From the NCBI GenBank assembly GCA_964479045.1, contig CAYZJI010000012.1, positions 1-64,000 of the forward strand: a stretch of DNA of 64,000 bases, written 5' to 3'. This document shows, piece by piece, positions 35,801-44,124 of this stretch. Each line of letters begins with the position of its first letter. The stretch's first letter is position 1. The stretch comes from 2-02-FULL-47-50 sp964479045. Its GTDB lineage: Bacteria > Pseudomonadota > Gammaproteobacteria > Eutrophobiales > Eutrophobiaceae. The translations under genes were made by a program, and so were the position numbers. The notes under the pieces were generated by a model, which was not told where the DNA came from, made no database searches, and saw nothing but the letters and a program-made list of their open reading frames with translations.

Positions 35801-35933
35801 GGGCAGTGGTACCGGCAGTGAAGTCATGACGCGGATTGCTGCCCCTATGGTTGGTGGCATGATTACCGCGCCACTGCTGTCATTGTTTGTGGTTCCGGCG
35901 GTGTACTACATGTTACGCAGACGAATCAAGTAA
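32811..35933 (+). CDS. cusA: RND heavy-metal efflux pump, CusA-like (Cu/Ag)
   Basis: 1040 residues, HME-RND family with 12 membrane helices and two periplasmic loops. The TM4 motif is AIGAMVDAAVVMIEN. The porter segments EGDLLYMPSALPG, GRAETATDPAPLEMFETT and IDMLATGIKSPIGVK match the copper/silver CusA group. The CzcA-type pump on the other strand has different versions of these. It exports monovalent metal from periplasm or cytosol with CusB and CusC, driven by protons. Its 3' end overlaps the convergent czcA by 8 bp. Confidence 0.93.
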   Translation: MIKRLIRWSIANRFLVLLITIFMTAWGIWSVKATPIDALPDLSDVQVIIRTTWPGQAPQIIENQVTYPLATTMLSVPGAKTVRGYSYFGDSFVYVLFEDGTDVYWARSRVLEYLNQVQSQLPTTARSSLGPDATGVGWIYQYALIDRSGQHDLAQLRALQDWFLRFELKSLPDVAEVATIGGMVKQYQIVLDPIRLAAQGITHREVIEAVRAANNETGGAVMELAEAEFMVRASGYLKTLDDFRNIPLKVSISGVPVRLSDVAHVQIGPEMRRGIAELDGEGESVGGVVVLRSGKNARTTIEAVRKRLEELKSSLPTGVEIIPVYDRSQLIDRAVDNLKQKLIEEFMVVALVCAVFLWHLRSSLVAIVSLPLGILLAFIIIKQQGINANIMSLGGIAIAIGAMVDAAVVMIENAHKKIEHWQQLNPEKKLAGEERWEVITRSALEVGPALFFSLLIITLSFVPVFTLEAQEGRLFGPLAFTKTYAMAAAAGISVTLIPVLMGYAIRGRIPAETQNPLNRLLILIYRPLLNLALRFPKTILLFAVLVFATAWWPLSHLGGEFMPPLDEGDLLYMPSALPGLSAAKAGELLQQTDRMIHTVPEVQRVFGKAGRAETATDPAPLEMFETTIQFKPKSEWRPGMTTEKLIEELDQAVRVPGLANIWIPPIRNRIDMLATGIKSPIGVKISGTQLRDIDEVAMQVEQVAKTIPGVSSALAERLTGGRYIDINIDRIAAGRYGLNIEDVQSVVASAIGGENIAETVEGLARFPINVRYPRDWRDSIEDLINLPIYTSMGQQITLGTVAEIRITDGPPMLKSENARPSGWVYVDVRGRDLASVVNDLRTAISQNVKLKSGMSVSYSGQYEFLERANARLKMVVPATLLIIFILLYVTFRRFDEAFLIMATLPFALTGGIWFIYLLDFNLSIATGVGFIALAGVAAEFGVVMLMYLKHAWQQRCSEGRTMDSDLLEAIREGAVLRVRPKAMTVAVIVAGLLPIFWGSGTGSEVMTRIAAPMVGGMITAPLLSLFVVPAVYYMLRRRIK

Positions 35934-38900
35934 ACGGATGTTTGTCTTTGTAGACAATACGATATAACGCGGGCAGGACAAACAGTGTGAGCAAGGTGGA
36001 TGAAATAATGCCGCCGATCACAACCGTTGCCAGCGGGCGTTGCACTTCGCTGCCGACACCGGTATTGAAGGCCATCGGCAAAAATCCCAGCGAAGCCACC
36101 AACGCGATCATCAGAATAGGCCGTAGACGCAACAGTGCGCCTTTTATAAGGGCTGCCTCAATACCAATTTCTTCATTGTCAAGAATATCGCGGAAAGCCG
36201 ACACCATCACCACGCCTGTAAGTACCGCAACGCCGGATAGAGTAATGAAGCCAATGCCAGCAGAGATCGATAAAGGAATATCCCGCAGCCAGAGCGCCGC
36301 GATGCCGCCAGTCAGCGCCAGTGGAACTCCACTGAATACGAGCAAGGCATCTTTCGCTGATCCGAACGTCATCAGTAATAACCCGAAGATCATCAATAAC
36401 GTTAACGGCACCAGCAATTCCAGACGTGCGGCAGCAGATTCCAGTTGTTCAAAAGTGCCGCCATAATCAAGCCAGTATCCCGGCGGAAGTTTGACGTTTT
36501 GCGCGATGGCTTGCTGCACTTCCGCGACAAAGCTGCCCAGATCACGATTCCGCACATTCGCAGATACCACTACACGCCGTTTGCCATTTTCGCGGTTAAC
36601 CTGATTGAGACCCGGCGCAACCGTCAGGTTTGAGACATCTGAGAGAAGTATATAACCGCCATCCGGCAAAGGAACAGGCAAGCGCTCAATGTTTCCGATG
36701 TCTGTGCGCATCTGTTCCGGCAGGCGCACGACGAGGCTGAAACGTTGATCGCCTTCAAATATTTGCCCTGTTTCCCTGCCGCCCAATGCTATTTCAATGA
36801 CCTCCTGTACATCTGCAACATTAAGCCCGTAACGGGAAAGTGTATTACGATCCGGAGTAATGCTGAGCATGGGCAGGCCACTGACCTGTTCAACCTTGAC
36901 TCCGGATGCCCCTGCTACGGGTTGCATTACTGCCGCAACACGATTGCCGATTTTCAGGAGCGTGTCGAGATCATCACCAAAAATCTTGACGGCAAAATCG
37001 GAACGCACACCTGAGATTAATTCGTTGAAGCGCAACTGGATGGGTTGTGAAATTTCAAAGTTATTGCCCGGTACATTACGCACGGCGGTTTCGATTTCAT
37101 CCAGTAATTGTGCCTTGGTTTTTGAGGGATCAGGCCATTCCGCATGCGGTTTAATCATTACATAACCATCCGAGACATTCGGCGGCATGGGATCTGTTGC
37201 TACCTCGGCAGTACCCGTGCGCGCGAATGCGGTGTGGACTTCCGGCAATTTCAGCAGTGCCCGCTCAATTGCTGCCTGCATTTCCAGTGATTGATCCATG
37301 CCGGTGCCGGGAATCCGGATGGCCTGAACGGCAACATCGCCTTCATCCAGTTTGGGAACAAACTCGCTGCCCATATGCGATGCCAGCCAGAGTGAGCCGA
37401 TAACCAGCAGAGTGGCTGCACTTACGGTAAGCCAGCGCATCTTCAAGGCAAATTTCAGCATTGGGGTGTAAATCCATTTTGAAAATTCGATCAACCGGTT
37501 TTCTTTTTCACTTATCTTGCCGCGCAAGGTCAGCGCGACAGCAGCAGGAATAAAGGTCAGCGAGAAGATCAGTGCGCCGATTAACGCTACGACCACAGTG
37601 AAAGCCATCGGCCAGAACATTTTTCCTTCCACCCCGGTGAGGGCAAAGATAGGAAGATTGACCAGCACTACCACAATCACACTGACTAGGCTGGGTTTGA
37701 ATACTTCACGGGTGGCAATATAAACCGTATGGAAACGTTCTTCGGCCGTCAGTACACGGCCTAGATGATGTTGTTTCTGCGCCAGCCGCAGGATGCAGTT
37801 TTCCACGATAATTACCGCGCCGTCCACGATCAAACCAAAATCCAGTGCTCCCAGACTCATGAGATTGGCGCTTACACGGTTTTCCACCATGCCGGTGATC
37901 AGGAACAGCATGGATAACGGGATCACTGCCGCTGTGACCAGTGCGGCGCGCAGGTTGCCCAGCAGAGCAAGCAATACCGCCACAACCAGCACAGCGCCTT
38001 CCAGAAGATTTTTCTGCACTGTGGCAATGGTTTTATCGACCAGTACGGTCCGGTCATACACTGCTTCGGCTTTCACGCCCGGCGGCAAGGTAGTGGAAAC
38101 TTCTTTGAGTTTCTCAGCCACCCGCTGGGACACCGTGCGGCTGTTTTCACCCACCAGCATCACGGCAGTACCTAGCACAGTCTCTTCACCATCGCGTGTG
38201 GCTGCGCCAGTGCGTAATTCTTTACCGATAGCAACTTCAGCTACATCGTGTACGCGAAGGGGTACACCATCCCGATTCGCAACAATCACAGACTCAATAT
38301 CGGGAATACCGGCTAACTGACCAGGAGCGCGAATCAGGTATTGCTCACCGCTTTTTTCAATATAACCGGCCCCGACATTGGCATTATTACGCTCCAACGC
38401 ATCAATAACGTCATTAAAGGACAAACCCAGAGCGATCAGTTTTGCTGGGTCGGGTGTTACATGATATTGCTTGGCATATCCGCCAATGCTGTTAACCTCG
38501 GTGACGCCCGGCACCTGCCGCAACTGCGGCCGGATGATCCAGTCCTGCACGGTGCGCAGGGCCGTGGCGTCATAAGCGCGGCCATCCGGTTGTTTGGCAC
38601 CGGGTTCGGCAGTCACTGTGTAAAGAAATATTTCACCCAGTCCAGTGGCGATCGGCCCCATGCTGGGTTCGATACCGGGTGGCAACAGGCTTTTCACTTC
38701 CTGTATCCGTTCATTCACCAACTGCCGTGTGAAATAAACATCTGTGCCATCCTCAAATACCACCGTGACTTGTGACAGACCGTATCGTGAGAGTGAACGG
38801 GTGTATTCCAGATTTGGCAGACCGGCCATGGCTGTTTCAACGGCATAGGTGATCCGTTGTTCAGTTTCCAGTGGCGAATAACCCGGTGCTTCAGTATTGA

Positions 38901-39045
38901 TTTGCACCTGTACATTGGTAATGTCTGGCACTGCATCAATCGGAAGCCGCTGATAATTGTATACTCCAAGTCCTGCAACCAGAGTGGTCAGAAACAGGAT
39001 TACCCAGCAGCGTTCAATGGAGAAACGGATAATGGCATCAATCAT
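35926..39045 (-). CDS. czcA: RND heavy-metal efflux pump, CzcA-like (Zn/Co/Cd)
   Basis: 1039 residues, HME-RND family. TM4 motif DFGLIVDGAVIIVENC has the acidic residues of proton-coupled divalent-metal pumps. The porter segments FVPKLDEGDVAVQAIRIPGT and GTAEVATDPMPPN are of the Czc/Cnr group, clearly different from cusA next to it. It is last in a leftward unit of czcC, czcB, a CDF gene and czcA. Its ATG overlaps the CDF stop by 8 bp. The substrate range Zn, Co or Cd is inferred from the family. Confidence 0.91.
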   Translation of the reverse strand: MIDAIIRFSIERCWVILFLTTLVAGLGVYNYQRLPIDAVPDITNVQVQINTEAPGYSPLETEQRITYAVETAMAGLPNLEYTRSLSRYGLSQVTVVFEDGTDVYFTRQLVNERIQEVKSLLPPGIEPSMGPIATGLGEIFLYTVTAEPGAKQPDGRAYDATALRTVQDWIIRPQLRQVPGVTEVNSIGGYAKQYHVTPDPAKLIALGLSFNDVIDALERNNANVGAGYIEKSGEQYLIRAPGQLAGIPDIESVIVANRDGVPLRVHDVAEVAIGKELRTGAATRDGEETVLGTAVMLVGENSRTVSQRVAEKLKEVSTTLPPGVKAEAVYDRTVLVDKTIATVQKNLLEGAVLVVAVLLALLGNLRAALVTAAVIPLSMLFLITGMVENRVSANLMSLGALDFGLIVDGAVIIVENCILRLAQKQHHLGRVLTAEERFHTVYIATREVFKPSLVSVIVVVLVNLPIFALTGVEGKMFWPMAFTVVVALIGALIFSLTFIPAAVALTLRGKISEKENRLIEFSKWIYTPMLKFALKMRWLTVSAATLLVIGSLWLASHMGSEFVPKLDEGDVAVQAIRIPGTGMDQSLEMQAAIERALLKLPEVHTAFARTGTAEVATDPMPPNVSDGYVMIKPHAEWPDPSKTKAQLLDEIETAVRNVPGNNFEISQPIQLRFNELISGVRSDFAVKIFGDDLDTLLKIGNRVAAVMQPVAGASGVKVEQVSGLPMLSITPDRNTLSRYGLNVADVQEVIEIALGGRETGQIFEGDQRFSLVVRLPEQMRTDIGNIERLPVPLPDGGYILLSDVSNLTVAPGLNQVNRENGKRRVVVSANVRNRDLGSFVAEVQQAIAQNVKLPPGYWLDYGGTFEQLESAAARLELLVPLTLLMIFGLLLMTFGSAKDALLVFSGVPLALTGGIAALWLRDIPLSISAGIGFITLSGVAVLTGVVMVSAFRDILDNEEIGIEAALIKGALLRLRPILMIALVASLGFLPMAFNTGVGSEVQRPLATVVIGGIISSTLLTLFVLPALYRIVYKDKHPFT

Positions 39046-39688
39046 GATGAGTACCCTCAGACTTATTACAAGAATTTGTGGGGCTCAAGAGGTGACTTTG
39101 TGCTTCTGCCGCTTCCCTGAGAATTTCGAGGCAACTGCGCATAATCAATATTGCGATTGCAATACCGATTAACAAATCCGGCCACCGGCTGTTCATCAAC
39201 ATGACCAGAGCGCCTGAAATAAATACACCAATATTCGCCAGCACATCGTTTTGAGAGCAGATATAAGCTGCTCGCAAATGAATCTTGTCTTTCCGGAAGC
39301 GGGCAAGGAGTTTAAGGCAGGTTATATTTGCGGCCAGTGCTAGGATACTCATCAGCAACATAATCTGGCTTTCTGGCTCGTTACCATAGATAAAACGGCG
39401 CAGTACATCAATAATGACACTTGCAGCCAGTAATAAGAGCGACCATCCAAACAATGTGGTTGCACGGCTTTTCCAGTAATCCGGGCGCCCGATAGCATAG
39501 AGAGCGACACCGTATAAAGCAGCATCTGAAGCCATATCTAATGAATCGGCCAACAGACCACTGGAGTTTGCCCACAAACCGGCTGTGCCCTCAATCACAA
39601 ACATCGTCGCATTGATAACGAGTACAATCCACAGTGTGCGGCGTTCCTCTGCGGTATGTAATTCAAATTCGCATTCACAGTTTGACAT
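39038..39688 (-). CDS. Cation diffusion facilitator-like transporter
   Basis: 216 residues, shorter than a full CDF protein (about 300), with six membrane helices but little of the cytosolic domain. Helix II/V acidic motifs are SLDMASDAALYG (the usual HxxxD is S/D here) and CSQNDVLANIGVF. This is the six-helix subtype often annotated as cation transporter. A good AGGAG lies before the ATG at 39688. It sits inside the czc operon between czcB and czcA and likely moves divalent metal from cytosol to periplasm for CzcA to export. Confidence 0.82.
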   Translation of the reverse strand: MSNCECEFELHTAEERRTLWIVLVINATMFVIEGTAGLWANSSGLLADSLDMASDAALYGVALYAIGRPDYWKSRATTLFGWSLLLLAASVIIDVLRRFIYGNEPESQIMLLMSILALAANITCLKLLARFRKDKIHLRAAYICSQNDVLANIGVFISGALVMLMNSRWPDLLIGIAIAILIMRSCLEILREAAEAQSHLLSPTNSCNKSEGTHHD

Positions 39689-39697
39689 GTTGTCTCC

Positions 39698-40972
39698 TCA
39701 GTGCTCGTGTTCTGCTTCGTTCTTGCCAAGCTCTGCTTTCAGCAGAAAACTGTTTTGAGTAACGTACATGTCGCCGGGATTGATTCCCTCAAGCACTTCC
39801 ACCCATGTGCGATCCTGCCGTCCTGCTTTGAGCGGACGGGCTTCAAATTCATCTTCATCAACACGAATGAAAACAACCGGCTCATTGTTAATGGTTTGTA
39901 TGGCGGAAGGTTTTATCGCTACCGGAACTTCAAATTTTTGTTCGGTGATTTCTGCTTCCACAAACTGACCGGGACGCCAGCGCTGGGACGTGTTATCCAT
40001 CTGGATGTGAACAATAGCCTGCCGTGTATCTTCGCCTACCAGTGAACCAATGTAGGTCAGTGTGCCTTCATCTATCAGAGAACTGTTGACGCTGCGTACT
40101 GTTGCGCTCTGCCCGGTACTGAGTGTATCTATGATCTTTGGACTAACCGATACTGCGGCAATAACTGTGGCGAGGTCAGCAATGGTGAATACATTTTCAT
40201 CTTCCGTTAAGGCTTCGCCGATGACAGCATGTTTTTCAATCACCACGCCATCCATGGGAGCCCGTACTTCATAACGGTTAAGAGGCAGTTTTGGATCAGT
40301 GCCGATCCTGTTTATCGTTGAGATATCAAAACTGAGTGCCTGCAGAGCTTGTTCGGCTGCCCGCACTGCAATTTCCGCCTGGCTGCGCTCATTGCGCGCA
40401 GCCAAGTAATCCTGTTCAGCGGAAATTTTTTGTTCCCATAATTCAGCTTCACGAGCGTAAGTGGTATCAGCAAGATTAAGCTGTTGCCGTGCCACCAGAT
40501 AATCACTCTTGAGTTCAGCGAGTTCGCGGCTTTCCAGCACGATCAATACATCACCCTTTTTGACATTGTCGCCAAGTTCGGTATTCACTTCAGTCACCAC
40601 GCCTTTCAAACGTGGTACGACATGGGCCTGTCGATCAGGATGAATTCGAACCTCGCCTGACAAAACAGATACAACGCTGATTTGTGCGGGAGTTACTACT
40701 TCGATTTGAATGCCCGATGATTTTTGGACAGCAACGGGTATTACAATACGTCCTTCTTCTGATCCTGATGATGCCTTATCATGTTCATGAGCAGGGGTTG
40801 TTTCTGCCTCACCTTCAGTGTGTCCGGTGTTGTTTCTGTGATCATCAGCATCGTTGTTAGCCTGTACGGTTTCGATAAAGACAGGTGTCATGCTGTGGTC
40901 CGGCCATAGATACAAAATACCGGCGAACACTAACGGAAATAAAATAATTATCGATATTAGCCTGCGTATCAT
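39698..40972 (-). CDS. czcB: Periplasmic adaptor of heavy-metal efflux, CzcB-like
   Basis: 424 residues, RND adaptor family with an N-terminal anchor (about 5-22). Residues 38-70 are His/Asp/Glu-rich (DADDHRNNTGH, HEHDKA), a likely divalent-metal-binding leader typical of CzcB. The barrel-sandwich part (VTEVNTELGDNVKKGDVL) and beta barrel follow. It overlaps czcC by 4 bp and is 9 bp before the CDF gene. Confidence 0.9.
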   Translation of the reverse strand: MIRRLISIIILFPLVFAGILYLWPDHSMTPVFIETVQANNDADDHRNNTGHTEGEAETTPAHEHDKASSGSEEGRIVIPVAVQKSSGIQIEVVTPAQISVVSVLSGEVRIHPDRQAHVVPRLKGVVTEVNTELGDNVKKGDVLIVLESRELAELKSDYLVARQQLNLADTTYAREAELWEQKISAEQDYLAARNERSQAEIAVRAAEQALQALSFDISTINRIGTDPKLPLNRYEVRAPMDGVVIEKHAVIGEALTEDENVFTIADLATVIAAVSVSPKIIDTLSTGQSATVRSVNSSLIDEGTLTYIGSLVGEDTRQAIVHIQMDNTSQRWRPGQFVEAEITEQKFEVPVAIKPSAIQTINNEPVVFIRVDEDEFEARPLKAGRQDRTWVEVLEGINPGDMYVTQNSFLLKAELGKNEAEHEH

Positions 40973-42306
40973 GGTGTATTTCCTCCAACAGGACTGGCGA
41001 GTTCGCCCACCGTAGCAACATCGGCATCTAACAAACGTCCGGCATCAGCTGCGGCAGCATGGTAGTTTTCGAGGGCGTTGATGTACTGAATGCGGGCATC
41101 AAAGAGGGTGCGTTGTGCATCCAGTACATCCAGATAACTGAATTTACCGGCACGGTAGCCGGCGGTCATTGCTGTAAAAGCGTATTGTGCTGCAGGTAGA
41201 ACCTCGTCACGAATGATATTGACTTCACTATAGGCTGCCTGTAGTTGCTGGTAGAGATCATGCAGCGCCGTGGTCAAGCGCAGACGTGTGGCGGTCTGAT
41301 CAGCTGTTGCCGCCAATGCTTGATAACGTGCGGAAGCTATTTCGCCCTGATTGCGATTAAAGATGGGTAGCGGGACTGAAACGGTGGCAATCAATGCCGC
41401 ATCATCGTCTTCCGCAAAATGCCGGATACCCGCACCAATAGTGATGTCAGGTATTTTGTCTGCTTCAGCCAACTTCTGTTGGGCCTGTCTGAACTGGATT
41501 TCGGTATTCCAGCGCATCAGATCCGGGTTGTTTTCCAATGTGGCCATAATGAGATCGAAATCCGGCAGAGGCGGGATATTTTCAATATCCGCTATAATTT
41601 CGCTGAATCCCGGTGTGCTTTCACCCCATTGGGCGGAAAGCCGTTTACGGGCGGCTGCTAGCTCAGCCTTGGCATGTGCAACTTCGATACGTGTGCTGGT
41701 GGCGGTGACCTGGGCACGGGATTCTTCGATAGGTGATACTTTGCCGGCCTTGATCCGTTCTTTTACGTTATGTACGACTTCTTCGGCAAGCTTCACCAGT
41801 TCATCGGCGAGCGCAAGATGTTGTTGAGCGGCGGCCACTGCAACAAATTCCTTGCGGGTTGATGTTATGATGTCGAGACGTTTGGCTTCACGCTCCCAAA
41901 CTGTTCGATCCCGATCCAGACCGGCGGCGGTGATGCGCCGTGCACGTTTGCCACCAAGCTCGATCAACTGACTTATCTGCAAAGACGTTTCAGCAGACTC
42001 AAATCCGGAGCGGTTGCCACCACCGGCAAAATTTTCAATTTCAAGACCCAATTCAGGATTCGGGATCAAGCCCGCCTGCAGCGTCCTTCCCTCGGCTGCA
42101 AGAATGTTACATTCCGCAGCAACGATATCCGGATGGTTCTTCAATGCTGATTCTATTGCCAGCATGAGCGTGATTGAGCCGGATGGGTAGTCAGCAGGCC
42201 AATCCCTACTGTCCGTACAATTGTAATTGTCAGCATATGAAATGCTGGTTGTTATCAATAAAACAAGCATCAGTATGATGCGCGTTATTACAGGACATAT
42301 ACTCAT
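40969..42306 (-). CDS. czcC: Outer-membrane efflux protein, CzcC-like
   Basis: 445 residues from the ATG at 42306; GAGGAG (42314-42319) is seven bases upstream, and a TTG at 42321 would overlap it. A signal peptide (LMLVLLITTSISYA) leads into two OEP repeats with long helices (AAARKRLSAQWGE region). It is the outer-membrane channel of the CzcCBA pump. It begins the core of the leftward czc unit. Confidence 0.89.
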   Translation of the reverse strand: MSICPVITRIILMLVLLITTSISYADNYNCTDSRDWPADYPSGSITLMLAIESALKNHPDIVAAECNILAAEGRTLQAGLIPNPELGLEIENFAGGGNRSGFESAETSLQISQLIELGGKRARRITAAGLDRDRTVWEREAKRLDIITSTRKEFVAVAAAQQHLALADELVKLAEEVVHNVKERIKAGKVSPIEESRAQVTATSTRIEVAHAKAELAAARKRLSAQWGESTPGFSEIIADIENIPPLPDFDLIMATLENNPDLMRWNTEIQFRQAQQKLAEADKIPDITIGAGIRHFAEDDDAALIATVSVPLPIFNRNQGEIASARYQALAATADQTATRLRLTTALHDLYQQLQAAYSEVNIIRDEVLPAAQYAFTAMTAGYRAGKFSYLDVLDAQRTLFDARIQYINALENYHAAAADAGRLLDADVATVGELASPVGGNTP

Positions 42307-42321
42307 GTCCGAACTCCTCAA

Positions 42322-42483
42322 ATTGGTTATGAAACCAGATACCCGGTTTCGCCATATAACTTGCGATGATGTGCAGCAAGCACATCAATACCAGGCTATA
42401 CGGAAAAGATTCGTAGTGATTTGCTTTGCATGATGCGAATAGGCATCACGCAGCAAAATCAGTTCTATGATTGATTGATGGGT
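42322..42483. promoter_or_regulatory. Leader region upstream of czcC
   Basis: A hairpin GATGTGC-AGCAA-GCACATC lies at 42368-42386 without a following T-run. I see no MerR-type promoter pattern here, so czc control may differ from that of cus, or come from the small gene upstream. Confidence 0.35.
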
Positions 42484-42861
42484 TTAGGGGGAAGCGCGGG
42501 AAGGCGGCCGTAAAGTAAAAATAACCGGCCGCAGAAAAAGGATAATAACTTCATGCCGGATAACCCGGAGAGCAAGGAGGGCTAACAATAATGAAACAAA
42601 CAATACCAATGGCAGGAGATCTGGTGTTAATTTGACCTTGGCAATCAGGCTGTGAAACTGCAAATCAATTTCACCCGACTGATCATGTGGCTGATCATGC
42701 GCATGCCCACCAAGGACATGCACTTGAGGAGCGCCTGTCGCCAGAAAATCATGGTTATGCATATGTAAATGTCCAAACTGCACGGTCAACATCAACAGTG
42801 ATACCAGCACAAGCACATGCGTGCTGTAGGTGAAGCGGCGTAATAATTTCAACGGATTCAT
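42484..42861 (-). CDS. Small His-rich membrane protein, czc-associated
   Basis: 125 residues. A first membrane segment (about 15-30) is followed by a periplasmic stretch with many His (HLHMHNHDF, GGHAHDQPHD), then a second membrane segment (about 80-97) and a basic tail. The His-rich loop is a plausible zinc, cobalt or nickel binding region. It reads toward czcC, 177 bp away. I do not recognise the family. A sensor or metal buffer for the czc unit is possible. Confidence 0.65.
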   Translation of the reverse strand: MNPLKLLRRFTYSTHVLVLVSLLMLTVQFGHLHMHNHDFLATGAPQVHVLGGHAHDQPHDQSGEIDLQFHSLIAKVKLTPDLLPLVLFVSLLLALLALRVIRHEVIILFLRPVIFTLRPPSRASP

Positions 42862-43026
42862 CAGATAAATGTTGGTATCACCGTAAATCTAAGCCTAGAC
42901 ATGTTACTCCACATCTTCGTTATTTCAAATATTCTCGTGGCATCTTCGCTAGCAGTATTTTGTTAGAAACAACATCCGATTGAAAGCATCGCAAAAGCTG
43001 GAAGAGAAGCCACATTTATGCAAGGC

Positions 43027-43058
43027 TTGACTCTATAGTAGAGTACAGGGTCTATACT
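43027..43058 (+). promoter_or_regulatory. MerR-type promoter before merR
   Basis: TTGACT (43027-43032) and TATACT (43053-43058) are 20 bp apart. The spacer carries the imperfect dyad ACTCTATAGT...TACAGGGT, close to operators of CadR/PbrR-like and ZntR-like regulators. It reads into merR itself, so autoregulation plus read-through into the copper genes is likely. Confidence 0.78.
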
Positions 43059-43086
43059 TTAGACAGAACCATTGGTGGAGCTGGAT

Positions 43087-43488
43087 ATGAACAGTATGAC
43101 CATCGGGCAGGTCGCCCGCAAAACCGGGCTCGGCATTGAGACCATCCGCTTTTATGAACGCAAGGGCCTGGTGCAGGAGCCGCAGCGTAAAGACAGCGGT
43201 TATCGTCAGTATCAGCAGCAAGATGTGGATCGCCTGCTGTTTATTCAGCAGGCGAAGACGCTTGGATTTACGCTGTCGGAAATCCATGAGTTACTGTCGT
43301 TGAAAGTGAGCCCGCACACATCCAGCCGGGAAATCAAGAAAATTGCCCAGAGCAAACTGGCAGACATCGAAGCAAGGATCAAACTGCTGAAGCGCATGCA
43401 GCGCACGCTGAAAAAACTGGTGGAGCAATGTCCGGGCCATGGTCCTGCGGATCATTGTCCGATTCTGGAGGCACTGGGGAAAAAATGA
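43087..43488 (+). CDS. MerR-family heavy-metal-responsive regulator
   Basis: 133 residues from the ATG at 43087 (GGAG at 43077-43080 is six bases upstream; in-frame TTG and GTG codons precede it). The winged HTH is MTIGQVARKTGLGIETIRFYERKGL. A long dimerisation helix follows, then the metal loop with Cys115 and Cys124 (CPGHGPADHC). The spacing of nine is as in MerR and ZntR, but the residue at the head of the dimer helix is Ser79/Ser80, as in copper-type CueR, not Cys. The metal is therefore uncertain. Confidence 0.9.
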   Translation: MNSMTIGQVARKTGLGIETIRFYERKGLVQEPQRKDSGYRQYQQQDVDRLLFIQQAKTLGFTLSEIHELLSLKVSPHTSSREIKKIAQSKLADIEARIKLLKRMQRTLKKLVEQCPGHGPADHCPILEALGKK

Positions 43489-43537
43489 CCGGTCAGTCAA
43501 AGGCTTGAGAGTCAGGTTGCCAATATTTGGTTGATAC

Positions 43538-43551
43538 TTGATTTGAATCAA
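43538..43551 (+). promoter_or_regulatory. FNR/ANR-type site TTGATTTGAATCAA
   Basis: A perfect match to the FNR consensus TTGAT-N4-ATCAA. A possible -10 element GATAAT at 43572-43577 would put the site centre near -41, the class II activator position. It would activate the gene starting at 43615 under low oxygen. Confidence 0.75.
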
Positions 43552-43614
43552 ATACAGGGATTATGAAAGGAGATAATTTAAATCATGAACTCGCGCTGAA
43601 TGCGGGAGGTTTAT

Positions 43615-43983
43615 ATGGCTGCATTTCTTGGCGATATCGCATTTTTGCTTGGAGTTGTTGTCGCTGTTTCAGGGCTGTTTACTCTGCATAAGGCTTACGC
43701 TGATCCACGGCCCGTGTTGTTAAAAGTTGCAGGAATTGCCCTGCTGGTGACCGGCATTGGTACTGCGCTTTGTACAAGTTATTTTTATCTGAAATATCAT
43801 TTTGCCGGAGATCTTGAACATCCTTATCCGGCTATGATGCATGGTAAGGACGAAAACATGATGATGAAAAAAATGATGGAACAGCGCAATGAAAGTAAAC
43901 AACCCCCCATGGTCTTGCCTGATCGGGAAGACTCTGTATTAACTCCGAAAACGCCCGATGCCGGTCATGATACTCATCATTGA
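43615..43983 (+). CDS. Small membrane protein with Met/His tail, function unknown
   Basis: 122 residues from the ATG at 43615 (GGAGG at 43605-43609; the in-frame start at 43600 overlaps that site). Two membrane helices (about 4-22 and 37-58) are followed by a hydrophilic tail rich in Met and His (AMMHG, ENMMMKKMM, HDTHH), suited to binding copper. I do not recognise a named family. It lies behind an FNR-type site, downstream of merR and ahead of the copper ATPase. Confidence 0.7.
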   Translation: MAAFLGDIAFLLGVVVAVSGLFTLHKAYADPRPVLLKVAGIALLVTGIGTALCTSYFYLKYHFAGDLEHPYPAMMHGKDENMMMKKMMEQRNESKQPPMVLPDREDSVLTPKTPDAGHDTHH

Positions 43984-44124
43984 GTGAATCCAATTATGTA
44001 TTTGTCGGAGACATCGCATTTTTATTCGCTAGTTGCAGGCAATCGATGCCCTATGAATGGTGATCGAAAAAAGACAACAGATCATTAGCTGACCGGGAAC
44101 TCATCAACCCGAAGGAGATTTATC

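Noticed and set aside
43568..43596. Possible four-codon leader peptide (AGGAG then ATG AAC TCG CGC TGA) before 43615
   Set aside because: It is very short and could be chance; the better GGAGG and ATG at 43615 serve the real gene.
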